A stretch of 64,000 bases of DNA, from positions 59,450 through 123,449 of the forward strand of contig NZ_KB467826.1 in assembly GCF_000344615.1 (NCBI RefSeq), read 5' to 3'. Position 1 is the first letter of the stretch. Every line of letters begins with the position of its first letter. The notes below the pieces were generated by a model. The model saw only the letters and a program-made list of their open reading frames with translations, did not search any database and was not told the origin of the DNA. Source of the stretch: Janthinobacterium sp. CG3. GTDB taxonomy: Bacteria; Pseudomonadota; Gammaproteobacteria; Burkholderiales; Burkholderiaceae_D. The position numbers and the translations under genes are program-made. Positions 26,109 to 34,238 of the stretch are shown piece by piece.

Positions 26109-26389
26109 CGCGCCTGGCCATGCTGGGGATCTGGGTGGGCTGCCTGATCTCTGGTGCTGTCGCGTCGGTCTGGATGCTGGCGGCCATCGTAGCCGGCTCT
26201 CGCCGGGGCTGGCGCCTGGCGAAGGCATTCGACCGTCTTGCGAATGCCGCGACCGGCGGCGCCGACACCGAGACGATCAGCAGCAGGGCGAACAGGGCGC
26301 GGTCCGAGGGGCGGCGCTGGGGGTGCGTTCTATGCCGGCTGTTGGACCGGATCGACAAGAATCATTGCAGGAAATCATCCGGTATTTAA
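26105..26389 (+). CDS. Small membrane protein before lysis cassette
   Basis: The 94-residue protein has one N-terminal hydrophobic span (LGIWVGCLISGAVASVWMLA, residues ~6-25) followed by a basic cytoplasmic tail. Position suggests a lysis-related accessory protein. No specific family is recognised. Confidence 0.5.
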   Translation: MTRLAMLGIWVGCLISGAVASVWMLAAIVAGSRRGWRLAKAFDRLANAATGGADTETISSRANRARSEGRRWGCVLCRLLDRIDKNHCRKSSGI

Positions 26390-26392
26390 ACC

Positions 26393-26414
26393 AACCCGCT
26401 TCGGCGGTTTTTTT
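26393..26414 (+). terminator. Terminator before holin-like gene
   Basis: CCGC-TTCG-GCGG with a T run lies about 15 bp upstream of the start at 26428. Confidence 0.65.
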
Positions 26415-26427
26415 CATGGGAGTCTGC

Positions 26428-26775
26428 ATGGCAGAGCCAGTATCAACCCTAGCGGCACTCAGCGCTGCGGTTATCAAATCAGCGGTGGCATTCCTACCGG
26501 GCGCGGCCGGCGCGGCCGTCTCGCTGAAGTTCCTTGGCGACGGGCTCAGCTTTTCGCAAAAGCTGATCTCGTTCGCGGTCGGCTTCGCCTGCGCGGTCTA
26601 CATCGCGCCGGCGTTGATCGATTTTTTCAGCATCGGCGGCGAGCGGGTCCACTCCGGTGTGGAATTTCTGGTCGGGCTGTTCGCGCTGGCCACCTGCCGC
26701 GAGCTGTTCACCGAAATCAATTCGGCCGACATCATCGGCTCGCTGAAACGCCGCTACTTCGGGGCCGACAAATGA
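26428..26775 (+). CDS. Holin-like membrane protein
   Basis: The 115-residue protein (start MAEPVSTL after GGGAG; an in-frame ATG at 26416 is the alternative) has two or three hydrophobic helices (residues ~12-32, 48-68 and 78-92) and a short basic end. It sits directly before the endolysin. Such proteins make membrane lesions that release endolysin. Confidence 0.65.
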   Translation: MAEPVSTLAALSAAVIKSAVAFLPGAAGAAVSLKFLGDGLSFSQKLISFAVGFACAVYIAPALIDFFSIGGERVHSGVEFLVGLFALATCRELFTEINSADIIGSLKRRYFGADK

Positions 26776-26909
26776 TTGCCCAATGCGCCGCCGGCGCCGT
26801 GGTAGCCGTTTGCGTATGGGGCGTGCTCGATCGCAGGCTCCAGACGCGAACGGCCGGCACGGTCGGTCTTTCCATTATCGCCATACTTGCCTTGGGATTT
26901 TTTTTATGA
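26772..26909 (+). CDS. 45-residue two-helix membrane protein
   Basis: The protein has MIAQCAAGAVVAVCVWGVL and GLSIIAILALGFFL as two hydrophobic spans. It overlaps both neighbours by ATGA. It is a candidate second holin or antiholin. Confidence 0.6.
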   Translation: MIAQCAAGAVVAVCVWGVLDRRLQTRTAGTVGLSIIAILALGFFL

Positions 26910-27436
26910 CATTGGAACAACTGTTAAAAATCATGCCGTATGCCCGCCCCCGAGCGGGTATTTTTTTGGCCCCGCTCAATGCGGCCATGACCGAATTCTT
27001 CATCAACACCAAGGCGCGCCAGGCTGCGTTTTTATCCCAAATCGGTCACGAGTCCGGCCACCTGCAGTTCACGCACGAACTCGCAAGCGGCGCCGCCTAC
27101 GACACCGGCGCCCTGGCCCAGCGCCTGGGTAACACCCCCACAGCCGACGGCGACGGTCAGCGCTGGAAAGGCCATGGGCTGATTCAAGTAACCGGACTCG
27201 GCAACCACCAGGCGTGCGCCACGTATTTCGGCATTGCGCTGGATCGCATTGCGGCCTGGCTCGAAACCCCGGAAGGGGCGTGCCGTTCGGCCGGCTGGTT
27301 TTGGCACACCAAGGGGCTGAACCAGCTGGCCGACGCCGGCGACCAGGTGCGCGTAACGCGCCGCGTCAACGGCGGCATCAACGGCCTGGCTGAGCGCTTG
27401 ACACTGTTCGACGTGGCCGTGCGGGTGCTGTCGTGA
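26906..27436 (+). CDS. Endolysin, GH19-like glycosidase
   Basis: The 176-residue protein has the GH19 signature: SQIGHESGHL with a catalytic Glu near residue 49, then KGHGLIQVTG and a C-terminal RRVNGGINGL. It would cut cell-wall glycan at lysis. There is no signal peptide, so a holin is needed. A GC-rich hairpin and T run at 26948-26970 lie inside codons 15-22. Confidence 0.85.
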   Translation: MTLEQLLKIMPYARPRAGIFLAPLNAAMTEFFINTKARQAAFLSQIGHESGHLQFTHELASGAAYDTGALAQRLGNTPTADGDGQRWKGHGLIQVTGLGNHQACATYFGIALDRIAAWLETPEGACRSAGWFWHTKGLNQLADAGDQVRVTRRVNGGINGLAERLTLFDVAVRVLS

Positions 27437-27921
27437 TTTCGGTCATGGGACCGCGCCTGTGGTTGGCGATCCTGCTTGTGGCACTCACCGGCTTTTTCTG
27501 TGGCGAATGGCACGAAAGCCGCGCCAGCAACGCCCAGCGCCAGGCGGCCGACAGCGCGGCCAAGCTGGAGCTGGCCACCGCCACCGGCCGCGTGCGCGAG
27601 GTCGAGCGCCAACTGAGTCAAAACATCCTCAACATTGATGAAGCACGAACTAAGGAGCAAGACCATGCAAACGCGACTATCGATTCTTTGCGCACTGACG
27701 TGCGCAATGGCGCTCTCCGCCTGTCAATCGCCACCCGTGCGCACGATCCAGGCCCCGTCGGTGCTGATCCCGCCGCTGGCGATCCAGAAGCGCGAGCCGA
27801 GCTTTTGCCATCGGCTGCTATCGCTCTTATCGACCTCGCCGCCGACGCAGACAGCACGGTGCGCGCGCTCAACGCCTGCCTCGACCAGTACGACGCCGTG
27901 AGGCGCGCGGTCAACCCGTAA
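27433..27921 (+). CDS. Rz-like inner-membrane spanin
   Basis: The 162-residue protein has one N-terminal transmembrane span (LWLAILLVALTGFFCGEW) followed by a long helical periplasmic domain, the i-spanin layout. An embedded lipoprotein gene in another frame confirms a two-component spanin. It would fuse inner and outer membranes at the end of lysis. Confidence 0.8.
   Translation: MISVMGPRLWLAILLVALTGFFCGEWHESRASNAQRQAADSAAKLELATATGRVREVERQLSQNILNIDEARTKEQDHANATIDSLRTDVRNGALRLSIATRAHDPGPVGADPAAGDPEARAELLPSAAIALIDLAADADSTVRALNACLDQYDAVRRAVNP
27665..27901 (+). CDS. Rz1-like outer-membrane lipoprotein spanin (nested)
   Basis: The 78-residue protein starts after AAGGAGCAAGACC within Rz in the +1 frame. 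A signal peptide is followed by the lipobox LSAC, then a Pro-rich mature part. This is the classical nested o-spanin arrangement. Confidence 0.85.
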   Translation: MQTRLSILCALTCAMALSACQSPPVRTIQAPSVLIPPLAIQKREPSFCHRLLSLLSTSPPTQTARCARSTPASTSTTP

Positions 27922-27940
27922 CACGCCTGCCAACCATCCA

Positions 27941-27965
27941 AAGCCCGCAACCAGCGGGCTTTTTT
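27941..27965 (+). terminator. Terminator after lysis cassette
   Basis: AAGCCCGC and GCGGGCTT form an 8-bp stem followed by Ts, just upstream of the next start. Confidence 0.8.
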
Positions 27966-27979
27966 CATTTATGGAAGCC

Positions 27980-29575
27980 ATGATCTTTATTTCAAATTTA
28001 GGCGGCATGATCCCGCGCCTCAACGCGGCGATGCTGCCCGATACTGCGGCGCAACTGGCCCTGAATTGCACGCTGTGGAACGGCGACCTGCGGCCGCTGA
28101 AAAGCCCGCTGGCCGTTGTCACCCCTGGCGCGCTCGGTGGTGCGATCAAGAGCATCTACCGCATCGGCATGGCGCTTCCTGAAACGCAATATTGGATGGC
28201 TTGGACAACGGACGTCGACGTCGTGCGCGGCATGATCGCCGGCGACACGTCCGAGCGGACCTATTTCACTGGCAACGGCGTGCCGAAAGTGACCAACCTG
28301 CAAATGGCAACACAGGGGGGAACGAGCTACCCGGTCAACTCCTACGCCTTGGGCGTCCCTGCGCCGGCCGCGGCGCCAATCTGCGTGCCAAACGCCAGCA
28401 CCGCGCCGGCAGAAACACGGGTCTATATCTTCACCTACGTGTCGGCGTGGGGCGAGGAGGGCGCGCCGTCACCGCCCAGGAGCGTTGCGGTAACGGAGGG
28501 CGGCAGCGTTCAGCTCACAGCGCTGGCCACCGCGCCCGGCGGCAATTACAACCTCGTCTCCAAGCGCATCTACCGCAGCCAGCAAGTGGCCGGAGGCGCC
28601 CCGATCTACCAATTCGTAGCAGAGATCGCCAATGCCACCACCAGCTACAACGACACCCTGAAGAGTACCCAGCTCGGCGAGGAACTTTCGACCCTGCACT
28701 ACGCGATGCCGCCTGCGTCGTTGACCGGACTGGTGGCATTGCCGAACGGGATCATGGCCGGCTTCTCAGGTAGCGACTTGTACTTCTGCGAGCCGTATCT
28801 TCCCTACGCCTGGCCTGAGAAATACAGGCTTACCACCGATTTTCAAATCGTGGGCCTGGGGGTGTTCGGATCGAGCTTGCTGGTGTGCACGAAGGGTTCG
28901 CCCTACCTCGTCACCGGCGTGCATCCAGATGGCATGAGCATGGAGCGCATCGAGCTGGACCAGTCGTGCGTCTCGAAGCGGTCCATCGTCTCGGTCGGCG
29001 GGGGAGTGATGTACGCCTCGCCTGACGGGCTGTTGTATGTCGGCGCCGGCGGCTCACGCGTCGTTACGGCGGGCCTGTACACCCGGGCGGAATGGCAGGC
29101 ACTCGACCCGAGCACCATCAACGGCTACTTTTATGACGGAAAGTACATCGCGCTGTATGCCGGCGGCGGCTTCATCCTCAATTCGATCGAGGACACAAGC
29201 CTGACTAAATTTGACGAGGCGGTCACGGCCGGCTACTCCGATCCGATCAACGACGCCTTGTACCTGTCGATCGGGGGATCGATCAGGAAGTTCAACGCCG
29301 GTGCGGACAAGACCTATACCTGGCGCTCGAAAAAATTCCAGCGCTTCGCCCGCCCCATGTACGCCTGCGCGCGCGTCGACGCCGACAGCTACCCCGTCAC
29401 GCTCAACATCTACGCGGATGGCGTGCTGAAACACACCAAGGCGGTGGCCGACGAGGACATTTTTAGAATCCCCGGCGGCTACCGTCCGCGCGAGGTCGAA
29501 ATCGAGCTGACCGGCACTGCGCGCGTGCGCATGGTCGGATTGGCGGACAATCCAAAGGAATTGAAAATTGGTTAA
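27980..29575 (+). CDS. Virion structural protein, tail-nozzle-like
   Basis: The 531-residue protein starts MIFISNLGGMIPRLN (ATG 27980; an in-frame ATG at 27971 is the alternative). It is beta-rich throughout, with DLRPLKSPLAVVTPGALGG near the start and EVEIELTGTARVRMVGLA at the end. Proteins like this form the tail tube or nozzle in short-tailed phages. The next gene overlaps the stop. Confidence 0.6.
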   Translation: MIFISNLGGMIPRLNAAMLPDTAAQLALNCTLWNGDLRPLKSPLAVVTPGALGGAIKSIYRIGMALPETQYWMAWTTDVDVVRGMIAGDTSERTYFTGNGVPKVTNLQMATQGGTSYPVNSYALGVPAPAAAPICVPNASTAPAETRVYIFTYVSAWGEEGAPSPPRSVAVTEGGSVQLTALATAPGGNYNLVSKRIYRSQQVAGGAPIYQFVAEIANATTSYNDTLKSTQLGEELSTLHYAMPPASLTGLVALPNGIMAGFSGSDLYFCEPYLPYAWPEKYRLTTDFQIVGLGVFGSSLLVCTKGSPYLVTGVHPDGMSMERIELDQSCVSKRSIVSVGGGVMYASPDGLLYVGAGGSRVVTAGLYTRAEWQALDPSTINGYFYDGKYIALYAGGGFILNSIEDTSLTKFDEAVTAGYSDPINDALYLSIGGSIRKFNAGADKTYTWRSKKFQRFARPMYACARVDADSYPVTLNIYADGVLKHTKAVADEDIFRIPGGYRPREVEIELTGTARVRMVGLADNPKELKIG

Positions 29576-31445
29576 GTTGCCAAGTATCCCCTCCGTATCT
29601 TCCCGGGTACCCGCCGAAATTAGCGCCCTGTTGCGCCCTATGCGCGACATTCTTACCGCTTTCACTTCGGGCGATAGCCAGGTGGCCACCATCGGCGGCC
29701 TGCGCCGAAGCGGGCTAATCCGGGGTGTCAATCCCGATGGCACATTCCAGCCGGGCGACGACTTCGACGCCACGCCGCCGCCGGCCCCCACAGGCCTGAG
29801 CAGCGGCGGCGCGCTGGCCAACATCATCTTGAGTTGGGATGCGACGACCTATAGCAACTTGTCGCACACCGAAATCTGGCGCGCCCAAACGAATGACTTC
29901 AGCCTGGCGCAGCTGGTCGGCCGCGGCGACGGCCGCATCTACGTGGACAACGTCGGCGGTGCCGCCGTCCGCTACTACTGGATCAGGTACATTTCGCGCG
30001 CCAATATCCCGGGGCCGTTCAACGCGCAATCGGGCGTCCGCGGCGAAACTGGCATCGACGCGGCCTATCTGTTGTCGGTCATGACCAACCAGATTACCCA
30101 GGAACAGCTCTACGGCGACTTGGGCGCGCGCATCGACCTGATCGACGGCCCTCCCACGCTGGCTGGGTCGGTCAGCGCCCGCATGGCGACCGAGGCAAAA
30201 ACGCGATCGGACGCGGACGGCGCCATGGCAACGAAGACGGAGCAGCTGCAAGCCATCGTTACCGATCCTACCACCGGCCTGGTCGACAAGTACGCCGCCG
30301 TCAAGATGACTGCGGAGGCGACCGCCACGGCGCTTGGAAAGGTCCAGGCCAAATGGGCGGTCGAGGTGGGAGCCGGCGGCGTCGCCGGCGGTTTCGGCAT
30401 CATCGGCACCGGTGACGGGTTAACCGGCCGAATCGATTTCGGGGTCCGGGCCAACAGTTTCTTCGTTGCCGCCCCCAGCGGCGCAGGCATGCCCACGGCT
30501 ATCCCATTTATCGTGCGCACCACTGCGTCGACGATTAACGGCGTTAACGTCCCGGCCGGCATCTACATGGCCGATGCGTTCATTGCCAACGGCGCGATCA
30601 GCAACGCCAAGATCGGCAACGCCGCCATCGACGACGCCAAAATCGCCAACTTGGATGCCGGCAAGATTACAACAGGCTATATCGATGCGGCACGAATCAG
30701 TGTCGGTTCGCTGGATGCGAAGATTGCGAATCTTGGCGCGGCTGTCATTACCTCCGGTTATATCGATAAAGCCAGGATTAACAACGCGTCAATTGCCAAC
30801 GTAACAATTCAAAACGCACAAATCGAAAACCTGGATGCGGCGAAGGTCACAAGCGGCTACATGTCAGCGGAACGCATCGCAGTTGGTTCCTTCGACGCGA
30901 AAATTGCTAATATTTCCACAGCGCAGATTGCGATGGCGAAAATTAGCAATGCCCAATTTTCGGGAGACATGTGGAGCGATAACTGGGAGTACGGTAAAGC
31001 CGGCTGGTATCTAGCGAGGAATGGTAATCTTTATGCCAATAATGGCGAATTTCGCGGAAACTTGTCAGGCGCAGGCGGAACATTCAGCGGCACGCTCACT
31101 GCAAAAGAAGTAATCGTCACTGATAACATCATCGCGGACGGTATATCCAGTGTCGATATATTCCCAAATGGTTTTGTTTCGGAAACCTTTATCGTTAGCC
31201 GAAAAAGCAAAGTGTTGCTGATAGCGAGTTGCGCTGTTGACAGTAACTCGGCAGGTGGTTTTGTCGTGTCCAAGGATGGTGTTAATGTCATTCTAGCTAC
31301 AAACACACGGTACATTCAAGGATATACCATCGGAACAGTAATCGCCGTCGGAACCTTGGAAGCCGGGCTCTACAACATGGGTGCAAATCATGGCGATGGC
31401 TCCGCACGAGTATTATCCATGTACGTACTGAAAGTAATGAAATGA
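29568..31445 (+). CDS. Host-specificity/fibre protein, gpJ-like C-terminus
   Basis: The 625-residue protein probably starts at TTG 29568, overlapping the previous stop. A fibronectin-like segment (residues ~65-145, LSWDATTYSNLSHTEIWRA) is followed by a coiled region. Repeated units with NAKIGNAAIDDAKIANLDAG and ITTGYIDAARI follow (residues ~340-470), as in lambda gpJ-type proteins. The C-terminal 200 residues are encoded by noticeably more AT-rich DNA, a sign of receptor-binding tip exchange. Confidence 0.65.
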   Translation: MVKLPSIPSVSSRVPAEISALLRPMRDILTAFTSGDSQVATIGGLRRSGLIRGVNPDGTFQPGDDFDATPPPAPTGLSSGGALANIILSWDATTYSNLSHTEIWRAQTNDFSLAQLVGRGDGRIYVDNVGGAAVRYYWIRYISRANIPGPFNAQSGVRGETGIDAAYLLSVMTNQITQEQLYGDLGARIDLIDGPPTLAGSVSARMATEAKTRSDADGAMATKTEQLQAIVTDPTTGLVDKYAAVKMTAEATATALGKVQAKWAVEVGAGGVAGGFGIIGTGDGLTGRIDFGVRANSFFVAAPSGAGMPTAIPFIVRTTASTINGVNVPAGIYMADAFIANGAISNAKIGNAAIDDAKIANLDAGKITTGYIDAARISVGSLDAKIANLGAAVITSGYIDKARINNASIANVTIQNAQIENLDAAKVTSGYMSAERIAVGSFDAKIANISTAQIAMAKISNAQFSGDMWSDNWEYGKAGWYLARNGNLYANNGEFRGNLSGAGGTFSGTLTAKEVIVTDNIIADGISSVDIFPNGFVSETFIVSRKSKVLLIASCAVDSNSAGGFVVSKDGVNVILATNTRYIQGYTIGTVIAVGTLEAGLYNMGANHGDGSARVLSMYVLKVMK

Positions 31446-31801
31446 CAAAAGAAATCACGCTATACGATGATGCCGGCCGTATCACTTGCATCGCTACGTT
31501 GTCCGAGGAAACTTTCGATTTTTACGTGAATAGCGGGCGGGCGATGGTTGTTGGCGTTCATGGCGATACTGAGTTGCAGTATGTGGTGAATGAACATATC
31601 GTGCAGCGGCCGGCCAGCCCGGCCGTTCTAACCGGGCTCAAATTGGAGAGGCTACCCACGCCTTGCCTCGTCATTATCAACGGCGCCGAATATCCTTGCG
31701 ACGAAGGAGTCGCTGATCTTGAATTCACCTACCCGGCGACGTATAAAATCATTGTGCGCGCCTTCCCCTATCTGGACGCGACGTTCGAGGTGGTCACATG
31801 A
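31442..31801 (+). CDS. Phage hypothetical protein after fibre gene
   Basis: The 119-residue beta-rich protein (MTKEITLYDDAGRI) overlaps both neighbours by ATGA. No family is recognised. Position suggests a fibre chaperone or accessory tip protein. Confidence 0.5.
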   Translation: MTKEITLYDDAGRITCIATLSEETFDFYVNSGRAMVVGVHGDTELQYVVNEHIVQRPASPAVLTGLKLERLPTPCLVIINGAEYPCDEGVADLEFTYPATYKIIVRAFPYLDATFEVVT

Positions 31802-31968
31802 AAATCAGCCATACCGAGGACTACGAGAGCCTTCGGCGACGGGATTATCCGCCGCTGGAGGTGCTTGCCGACGCGCTCTACTGGCAGTCGCAAGGTGACG
31901 CGGGAAAGATGGCGTCGTATTTTGACGCCTGCGACCAGGTAAAGAAAAAGTACCCGAAGCCCGGGTAA
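31798..31968 (+). CDS. 56-residue phage protein
   Basis: The protein has RRRDYPPLEVLADALYWQ and ends KKKYPKPG. Small proteins with a YPxLxxxxDAlyW core and VKxKYPKP tail are common after tail fibre genes. ATGA overlap with the previous gene. Confidence 0.6.
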   Translation: MKISHTEDYESLRRRDYPPLEVLADALYWQSQGDAGKMASYFDACDQVKKKYPKPG

Positions 31969-31983
31969 AAAAAATCAACAACA

Positions 31984-32007
31984 AGCCGCCTTCGGGCGGT
32001 TTTTTTT
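31984..32007 (+). terminator. Terminator after fibre module
   Basis: AAGCCGCC-TTCG-GGCGGTTT with a long T run follows the small gene stop by about 15 bp. Confidence 0.85.
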
Positions 32008-32092
32008 GCCCAAATGGCGGCTTGGGAGAATTCCAAGTATCTCGAAAACCGGTGATATTGTTCCCGCGCACACATAAACAGGACTTCCCATC

Positions 32093-32662
32093 ATGAAAAA
32101 TTTCCAGCTTGTCGCCGCCGACATGGACATCACCCCACTCTTGCTTGCAATCAAGCGGCAACCGAAATTGTGGCGCGAGGACACCTTTTTGCGGGACTTC
32201 CCGCAGGGTCCGTTCGGTGAAGTCGAAACCATCATGCTGCGCTTCCCGACCAAGGGCGTGTACGCCTCGATCGAGGAGGTGCAAAACCATCTCAGCAAGT
32301 ACGACCAGCACGAGAACGTCGATTATCCACCCTATAAAACGCTGACGGACGCGCGCCCGCTCATCATGTGGTTGATGTCGCGCGTCAGCGGCGAGCGGCT
32401 GGGGCGCTGCATGATTAACAAGATCGCGCCCGGCGGCCACATCTTCCCGCACGCCGACACGCCGGAGCATGCCGACTACTACAGCCGTTTCCACATCGTG
32501 CTCCAGTCAAACGACCAATCCATTTTCCGGGCCGGCGACGAGAAGGTGAACATGCGCGCCGGCGAGGTCTGGTGGTTCGACAACAAGCAGACCCACGAGG
32601 TGGTCAACGAGGGCACCAACGACCGCATCCACCTGGTCGTCGACATCAGGACCGCGAGATGA
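32093..32662 (+). CDS. Aspartyl/asparaginyl beta-hydroxylase-like protein
   Basis: The 189-residue protein has HxD (FPHADTPEH, H120 and D122), the distal His in KQTHEVVN (H168) and the Arg in DRIHLVVD (R178). These are the iron and 2-oxoglutarate ligands of the AspH family. It would hydroxylate an Asp/Asn side chain of an unknown target or act on a phage protein. It lies among virion genes with a GNAT protein two genes downstream. Confidence 0.75.
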   Translation: MKNFQLVAADMDITPLLLAIKRQPKLWREDTFLRDFPQGPFGEVETIMLRFPTKGVYASIEEVQNHLSKYDQHENVDYPPYKTLTDARPLIMWLMSRVSGERLGRCMINKIAPGGHIFPHADTPEHADYYSRFHIVLQSNDQSIFRAGDEKVNMRAGEVWWFDNKQTHEVVNEGTNDRIHLVVDIRTAR

Positions 32663-32868
32663 CGGCCGGCGACATCAACACCGTCAGCTACGTCATGGCA
32701 TTGCTGGAAAGCAAACGCCAAGCCCATGGCTCCGGCCCGATCCGCCAAGGCTATAACGACGCGCTCGACAAGCTGCGCGCCCTGGAATCGGCGCTGAAGA
32801 AACAGCCGGCGTTGCCGCGGCCCGAGCCGCGCTACATCTCCTCCCTTCTCAAATGGTGTCGCAAATGA
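32659..32868 (+). CDS. 69-residue helical phage protein
   Basis: The protein starts MTAGDINTVSYVMALLES and ends in a Lys/Arg-rich tail (SSLLKWCRK). Overlapping ATGA starts join it to the genes on both sides. No family is recognised. Confidence 0.55.
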   Translation: MTAGDINTVSYVMALLESKRQAHGSGPIRQGYNDALDKLRALESALKKQPALPRPEPRYISSLLKWCRK

Positions 32869-33341
32869 TTACGTTCCAAGTGGAAAAATGGCGCGACGCC
32901 CTGCCGGAAATGGAGCCGATCCTGGTGCAGCACTGGCATGAAATCGCACTCGGCCATGCTCAAGTGCCGCTCGATATCGCCCGCGATCGCTATCAGGCGA
33001 TGTGCGACGCCGGCGTCCTGCACGTCGTGACCGTGCGCGATGACGGCGTCATGGTCGGCTACCACGTCGCCATCGTTTCGGGGCACCTGCACTACCTGAG
33101 CACCGTTCACGGCATCACGGACGTGTATTTCATCCTGCCGGCGTACCGCAAGGGTTTCACCGGCATCCGCCTGTTCAAGTACGTGGAAGTCGCCATGCGC
33201 AAGCTCGGTGTGAAAAAGCTCATCACCGGCACCAAGCGGCACCTCGACCAGGGGAAAGTTCTTCAGTTCCTGGGATACAGCCCAACCGAAACGATTTATA
33301 CAAAATACATAGGTTCCCTTGATGAAAAAACTTCGCAGTGA
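32865..33341 (+). CDS. GNAT-type acetyltransferase-like phage protein
   Basis: The 158-residue protein has the GNAT fold order: MVGYHVAIVSGHLHYLSTVH (beta4), DVYFILPAYRKGFTGIRLFK (motif A with a degenerate RxxGxG/A loop), and a C-terminal KRHLDQGKVLQFLGYSPTE. It may acetylate a virion or host protein. Acetyltransferases of this sort occur in N4-like and Bcep22-like virion clusters. Confidence 0.65.
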   Translation: MITFQVEKWRDALPEMEPILVQHWHEIALGHAQVPLDIARDRYQAMCDAGVLHVVTVRDDGVMVGYHVAIVSGHLHYLSTVHGITDVYFILPAYRKGFTGIRLFKYVEVAMRKLGVKKLITGTKRHLDQGKVLQFLGYSPTETIYTKYIGSLDEKTSQ

Positions 33342-34236
33342 GCGCAAGCATGATGCCGTGCTGAGCGTCGGCCGCCGCTACTGTTGCGTGGCCGCCGCCA
33401 TGATCGGTGGCGCGGTTGTCGGCGGAATGATGGCGCCGGACGCCCCCGACAACAGCGGCGCCATCAACGCCAGCGCGCAATCGTCGGAGCGCGTCGGTAT
33501 GCGCCAGCTCGACCTGCAGGAGAAGCAGGACGCCGATCAGAAGATCCGCACCGAGAAACTGGATGCGTTGCAGGAAAAGGTATCCGGCGCGCAACTGGCG
33601 TCGATGGCGACGAACGAGGCGCTCTCCAAGGAATATGCCGACTACCAACGCACCACCTTCCGCCCGCTGGAGCAAGGCATTGTCGATGAAGCGAAAAAAT
33701 TCGACAGCCCCGAGGAGCAGGAACGGGCTGCCGGCGCGGCATCGGCGGCCGTCAAACAGAACGTGACGCAGGCGACCGAGGCGAACACGCGCGCCCTGGC
33801 CCGCATGGGCGTCAATCCAGGTTCCGGCCGCTCGATCGTGACGCAAAACGAAACCGCGATCACCGGCGCGCTGGGCGAGGCCGGGGCCGAGAACGCCGCG
33901 CGTCAAACCGTTAAAACCTTGGGGGCCGCGAAACGAATGGATGCGGCGAGCCTTGGCCGCGGCTTGGCCAGCTCGCAAGCGACCAGCGCCGGCGTGGCAA
34001 TCAACGCCGGCAACAGCGCCGTGGGCAACGCTGTGGCGGGCGTCAATTCCGCCAACGGCGTTGGGCAAACCAGCGCCGGCATGCTAAGCGGCGCTAACAC
34101 GTCGTTCGGCACCGCCACCAGCGGATTGATCGGAGCCAAAAACGTGGCGATGCAAATTTATAAGGTGCAGAGCGAAAACCACAACAACACCATGGGCGCC
34201 GTCGGCAAGGGCATCGGCATGTGGGCGGGAGCGTAA
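33322..34236 (+). CDS. Internal virion protein
   Basis: The 304-residue Ala/Gly/Ser-rich helical protein has an N-terminal hydrophobic span (CVAAAMIGGAVVGGMMA). Its position before two more internal virion genes fits an ejection protein. It overlaps the end of the GNAT gene. Confidence 0.6.
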   Translation: MKKLRSERKHDAVLSVGRRYCCVAAAMIGGAVVGGMMAPDAPDNSGAINASAQSSERVGMRQLDLQEKQDADQKIRTEKLDALQEKVSGAQLASMATNEALSKEYADYQRTTFRPLEQGIVDEAKKFDSPEEQERAAGAASAAVKQNVTQATEANTRALARMGVNPGSGRSIVTQNETAITGALGEAGAENAARQTVKTLGAAKRMDAASLGRGLASSQATSAGVAINAGNSAVGNAVAGVNSANGVGQTSAGMLSGANTSFGTATSGLIGAKNVAMQIYKVQSENHNNTMGAVGKGIGMWAGA

Positions 34237-34238
34237 TC

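Noticed and set aside
26948..26970. Terminator inside the start of the endolysin gene
   Set aside because: The hairpin and T run are visible, but they lie within well-supported coding sequence. They are noted only as possible attenuation, not as a feature.
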